Positions 60,297 through 64,000 of a stretch of DNA of 64,000 nt are shown here, in pieces. Origin of the DNA: Malurus cyaneus samueli (taxonomy: Eukaryota; Chordata; Aves; Passeriformes; Maluridae). Every line of letters begins with the position of its first letter. Position 1 is the first letter of the stretch. A program made the position numbers and the translations under genes. Under the pieces are notes generated by a model. The model had not been told where the DNA came from and ran no database searches. It saw only the letters and a list, made by a program, of their open reading frames with translations. The stretch covers positions 7,252,766-7,316,765 of the forward strand of contig CM019230.1 of assembly GCA_009741485.1 (NCBI GenBank), written 5' to 3'.

Positions 60297-63200
60297 GGAA
60301 CCTTCCCACCAAGGTCAGATCCCACCAGCTGGAATAGCTGCATGTGGAATCAATCCTGGAATCAACACTGTCCTGGGTGAACAGCCCCATTAAACTCATC
60401 CAAGGGACATGTTGTGTTTACAGAAAAACAGACTTGGGTGTCAATTAAAACCTGGGAAAAGTAAAAGAGAACTCCATCCATCAGCTGTCGTGCCCTGCCA
60501 GGCTTGACAAGGAGTGACCTCTCCCTCTCCAATGCTTCTCCTGCCACATCAAACAGCCACCTCGCCTCGACGAGTTTCAGGAAATCATTTCCCTTTCTGC
60601 AGTGTTTGGGCTGTGAATTTTCCCTCCCGCCACCGCCGAGGTCGTTCCGATACGAGGAAATGTCGTGTGCAGTGAGCAAAACCAAAAGGGCTACCTTGAA
60701 TACCCGTGGCACAAAAAATATGTGCTGATGTCAGGTCCTTCGTGGTGGAGTTTTATGTTTGTTCTCCAGCAGATCAGTGAACCCGAAGGCTGGGATTTAA
60801 AGTACCTCTGTCCTCAAGGCTAAAAAAATCCTGGTTTTATGAACCGACACTGCTTCGGTTGTTGATTTAAAGTCCATTTGCCAGCAGCGAGCAGCGCACA
60901 TTTTTCCTTCTGGCATGGTTTACGACCATCAATATTCAGGCTGCATATCTCCACAGGGAGCCACTGATCTTGGGCTTTTAAGAAATAATAATTAAATGCA
61001 GAGGACACTGTTGCCCCCGAGTCACTTCCAACCTTTGCAGAGAACAAACCCCAGGTATCCCGCTGTGACCGCTGCAGCGGGGAGGCTGCTCGTGAGGCCC
61101 TGGGAAAATATGGGCACAAAAATAACCTGAGATAAGCTCTGCTTGTCAGCGTGGTTCCAAGGAGATAAAATTGTCCTGGCCTGAAAGCTCACAAACCCCT
61201 GTTTCTGCAACTCTTTTGCCACCAGTAAGCCGCTGTCAGACCCTACAAGCGATGCAGAGGCACTCAGTAAACGCCTGGGTGGGCAATTTAGGAGCAAACA
61301 TCACATGGATGCTGTGAATTTTGAGCTGCTGAGCCCAAAATTCCTGTTTCCAACAGGAAAAGGATGTGGGCTTGGTGAAGATGCTCCCCAGGTTTCTCCA
61401 TCACTCATGGCAAGGAGAGATGCTCACAGCCACAGCAGCACTGTCCCACCCTTCAGAGCACCTAGATCACCCCACTGTTCAGCTCCTGCCGCTTCCCAGA
61501 AACTATCCCAACCCTCACCTGGGTCCAAACCTCCTCCCAAACACCCAAGGAACCAGGTGAACCTCAAAACTCAACATCAGACTCAGTCCTTGCCTCCTCT
61601 CTGATCACCTCCAGACCTCAGCTCAGCCAGGGCTGAGCTCGGGGCACCCAAGAAAACCCCCAAACAAAAATCAGAATTGTTATCCTAAATAAACTCCTTC
61701 CTTCCAACTCAGCCTCACAGCCAGCCTGAGTCCTGCCAGGCAGCCAGGGCCAGCTCCTGTGAAGCTACAACTGCTCTCCAAACACAGATTTCACCTCAGA
61801 GCACTTGGATGCAAAATGTGTTTCTGAGCCTCACACTCCAGTCCTCCAAACGCCAGGCACTGCATGAGATCCATGAGGCTTTCCTCAAAACACAGAGAAC
61901 CGCTGGAAAGTGGCACTAAAAATTCCTACTGTGGCTCTTGGCACATGTTAAAGATGGAAAAAGGTATAAAAGCCCCTGGAAAACACAGACCCAGCTCAGA
62001 TCTGCTGTGCTGCTCACCCTTGAATGCCAAAGGAGCTGCCTCCAAACCCCACCGTGGCTCCGAGCAAGGGATTTCACTCCCAGGGGGAAAAGCCATGCTC
62101 CAGTTGGGATCCCTGGCAGATCCCAGTGTTTGTGTCTGCTGGGTAACAAGGCCAACACTGGAGCAGCAAATTTCGTGTAAGGCATTAAGGAGGTGACAAG
62201 CAGGTTAAGCATAAGTTACATCAACTCTCAGCACGGCAATTTGTCACCGGGCAGGGGACAAGAAAATAAGGCATTTTAAGGAAAGTCTCTGATGTGAAAA
62301 GGTTTTCTGTGCCTCGCAGGAGTTTGATGCCGTGTTCTCAGTAACTGGAGATGCTGGGAAGGACAAGATTTGTGGTTGGTTCTGCTCAGTGACAGCACAG
62401 CAGAGCAGGAATATCCCACCAGGTGTTTGTATCCAGGCCAGAATGCCAGCCCAGCGGAAAAAATCTCCTTCTTCCAGCCCCACCCTGCCCAGGGAAAGCA
62501 GCTTTTTTTGCCTTTTCCTTCTACTTTATTATAAATCTTCCATAGCGACAACTTCACAATCCACCAAAATGTGCTGGTGTCGTGCCAGCTATTGAAACAC
62601 ACACAACTAGAGCATCAGTTTGCCCTAGAAACAATTTTTTTTTCCCTGGGACCTTAAAACCGTTTACTACAGCAAATACAGCGTTTTTACTCCTAACCAT
62701 CAATATTGATTTCGTCTTTATTATTTTCAGATTTATATTTCCCCGTGTTGATTAAGATTCAGATCACACGGTGCCTTATAACGCTCTGTATACAGTATTC
62801 ATCTCATTTCAAAAACTGCTATTAAGATGTATCTTTCCCCACTGACAGATCATTTGCCATAGAATATAGCCGGAGGTTGGGTTTTCCGTCACTTTTTTAT
62901 GCATTAATTTGGTTCCCTTCACTTTGCTCTTGTCCCCAACTCCGCAGCACCAGCTCGGATCCTGCCTGTTTATCCCGTTACAAGCCACTCTGGTTTTATT
63001 GCCTTTTATAAAAGTGGCATTATGAAAAGATGAATCTCTTTCTCTTTGTGTGTTGTCTTCATAACACAAGCCCTAAACATATTTGCTTGCTCATCCGATA
63101 TTTCTTGCTATTAACTGGTGAAAGCCACGGCTTTGGGAAGACCAACACAGACGGAGAAAAGCAGATGTTCTGGAGATAATACGTCAACAAATTCAGCATT

Positions 63201-64000
63201 TGCACAGAGCAGTTTACCAAAGGATTTCCACTCACTCACTTCAGCGCCTGTGCTGCCATTTGCCTCTTTAAATATTTTAGAAGTTTTTGCCCAGCCCAGG
63301 GCTGGGGCTGAGCTCTCACTGCTTCTTTTGGGGGGCACAAATTACATCCAACCCCACAATAGCCTCGGTCTCCAGGGCTGAGGAGCTGAAATCTCACAGG
63401 CAGCACTGACAGACAAGGAAAAAGGATCCTTCCCAACCTCCTGGCTCCTGGTGCTGCCTGAGAGGTGTTGCCTGTTCAGACAGTTGGGATATCTCCTGGA
63501 GAAATGAGCCCCAAAAGCATCTCCAGCAGCTCACCCTGAGGGTTCAGCCTCCTCTTCCCATCCCTCCATCCCCTCCATCATCTCATCCCCAAACCCCTCC
63601 AGCAGAACGAGCTCAGAGTCACCCAGGTCTGTGAAGTCACCAAATCGGTGGCTGAAAAGCTGAGGGGTTCCAGGAATGTGGGGGAAAAACCTCATCCAAG
63701 TGCTGGATAACCAAAAAAAGTGGTTTGAATCTCCAAGATGATGGAGGAATTAAAAGCTTTGGTCCACTAAAGTACGAGAATCCAAGTAAAACTCATCAGT
63801 GCTGAAGGTAAAACATTTTTGGGAGATCCCTGTCCTTGTGTCTATCCCCACATCCTCTCTGAGGTGGCTCATATCCAAAAATCCAGGAGCCAGGGATGCC
63901 CACGGGGGAGAGAGCAGGACACAGACACACGGGGTTATGGAGTGGTTGATGCTCTTCCTAAAATTTGTGTCCCAGCCCCCTGACACCAATGTTCCTGGCA

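Larger units (their letters stand above)
57910..64000 (-). repeat. Right arm of large inverted repeat
   Basis: This is the reverse complement of 37228-43167 and runs to the window edge. Identity is patchy. About 60.3-62.2 kb and 62.65-63.5 kb are almost base-identical to the left arm, with rare substitutions. In contrast, 57.9-60.2 kb and 62.46-62.64 kb carry many single-base insertions and deletions. It includes copies of exon 4, the CR1 and LTR-like element C. Confidence 0.97.

Overview
The window looks like nuclear DNA of a bird, most likely a passerine. It carries CR1 retrotransposon 3' ends, LTRs of types familiar to me from passerine genomes, GC-rich introns full of minisatellites, and the first four coding exons of a vertebrate glycosyltransferase gene with clean GT-AG splice sites. 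The only gene I can support is MGAT5B (N-acetylglucosaminyltransferase Vb/IX, a Golgi enzyme that adds beta-1,6-linked GlcNAc branches), on the + strand. Its exons lie at 5914-5981, 12551-12663, 31927-32071 and 42153-42265. They encode the cytoplasmic tail, the transmembrane anchor and the start of the lumenal stem. Splice phases agree across all three introns. The catalytic exons are not in the window.

Layout: 1-4900 is upstream sequence with a 25-N gap at 1636-1660 and no gene I can recognise. Two CpG-rich clusters (about 4905-5075 and 5862-6260) flank and include coding exon 1, so the promoter probably lies there. Intron 1 (6.6 kb) holds a 0.3 kb CCCAT pentanucleotide array and several minisatellites. 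Intron 2 (19.3 kb) holds LTRs, unclassified interspersed repeats, a duplication beside an 8-N gap, and a TGGA array. Intron 3 (10.1 kb) holds a CR1 3' end, a 0.47 kb polypyrimidine tract, an LTR-like element and a second CR1. Intron 4 starts at 42266.

From about 43.3 kb the sequence changes abruptly to AT-rich DNA of a different texture, 14.6 kb long, in which I recognise nothing. From about 57910 to the window end, the sequence of 37228-43167 returns in inverted orientation. It includes a second, frame-broken copy of exon 4 on the minus strand. Divergence between the two arms is patchy: long stretches are essentially identical, while others are peppered with single-base indels. This points more to long-read gap filling or a scaffolding error than to an old duplication, but a real large palindrome is not excluded.

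I found no complete novel system. The observations most worth checking are the large inverted duplication around a foreign-looking spacer, the non-repetitive blocks that are identical in both arms, and the tandem arrays close to exons.
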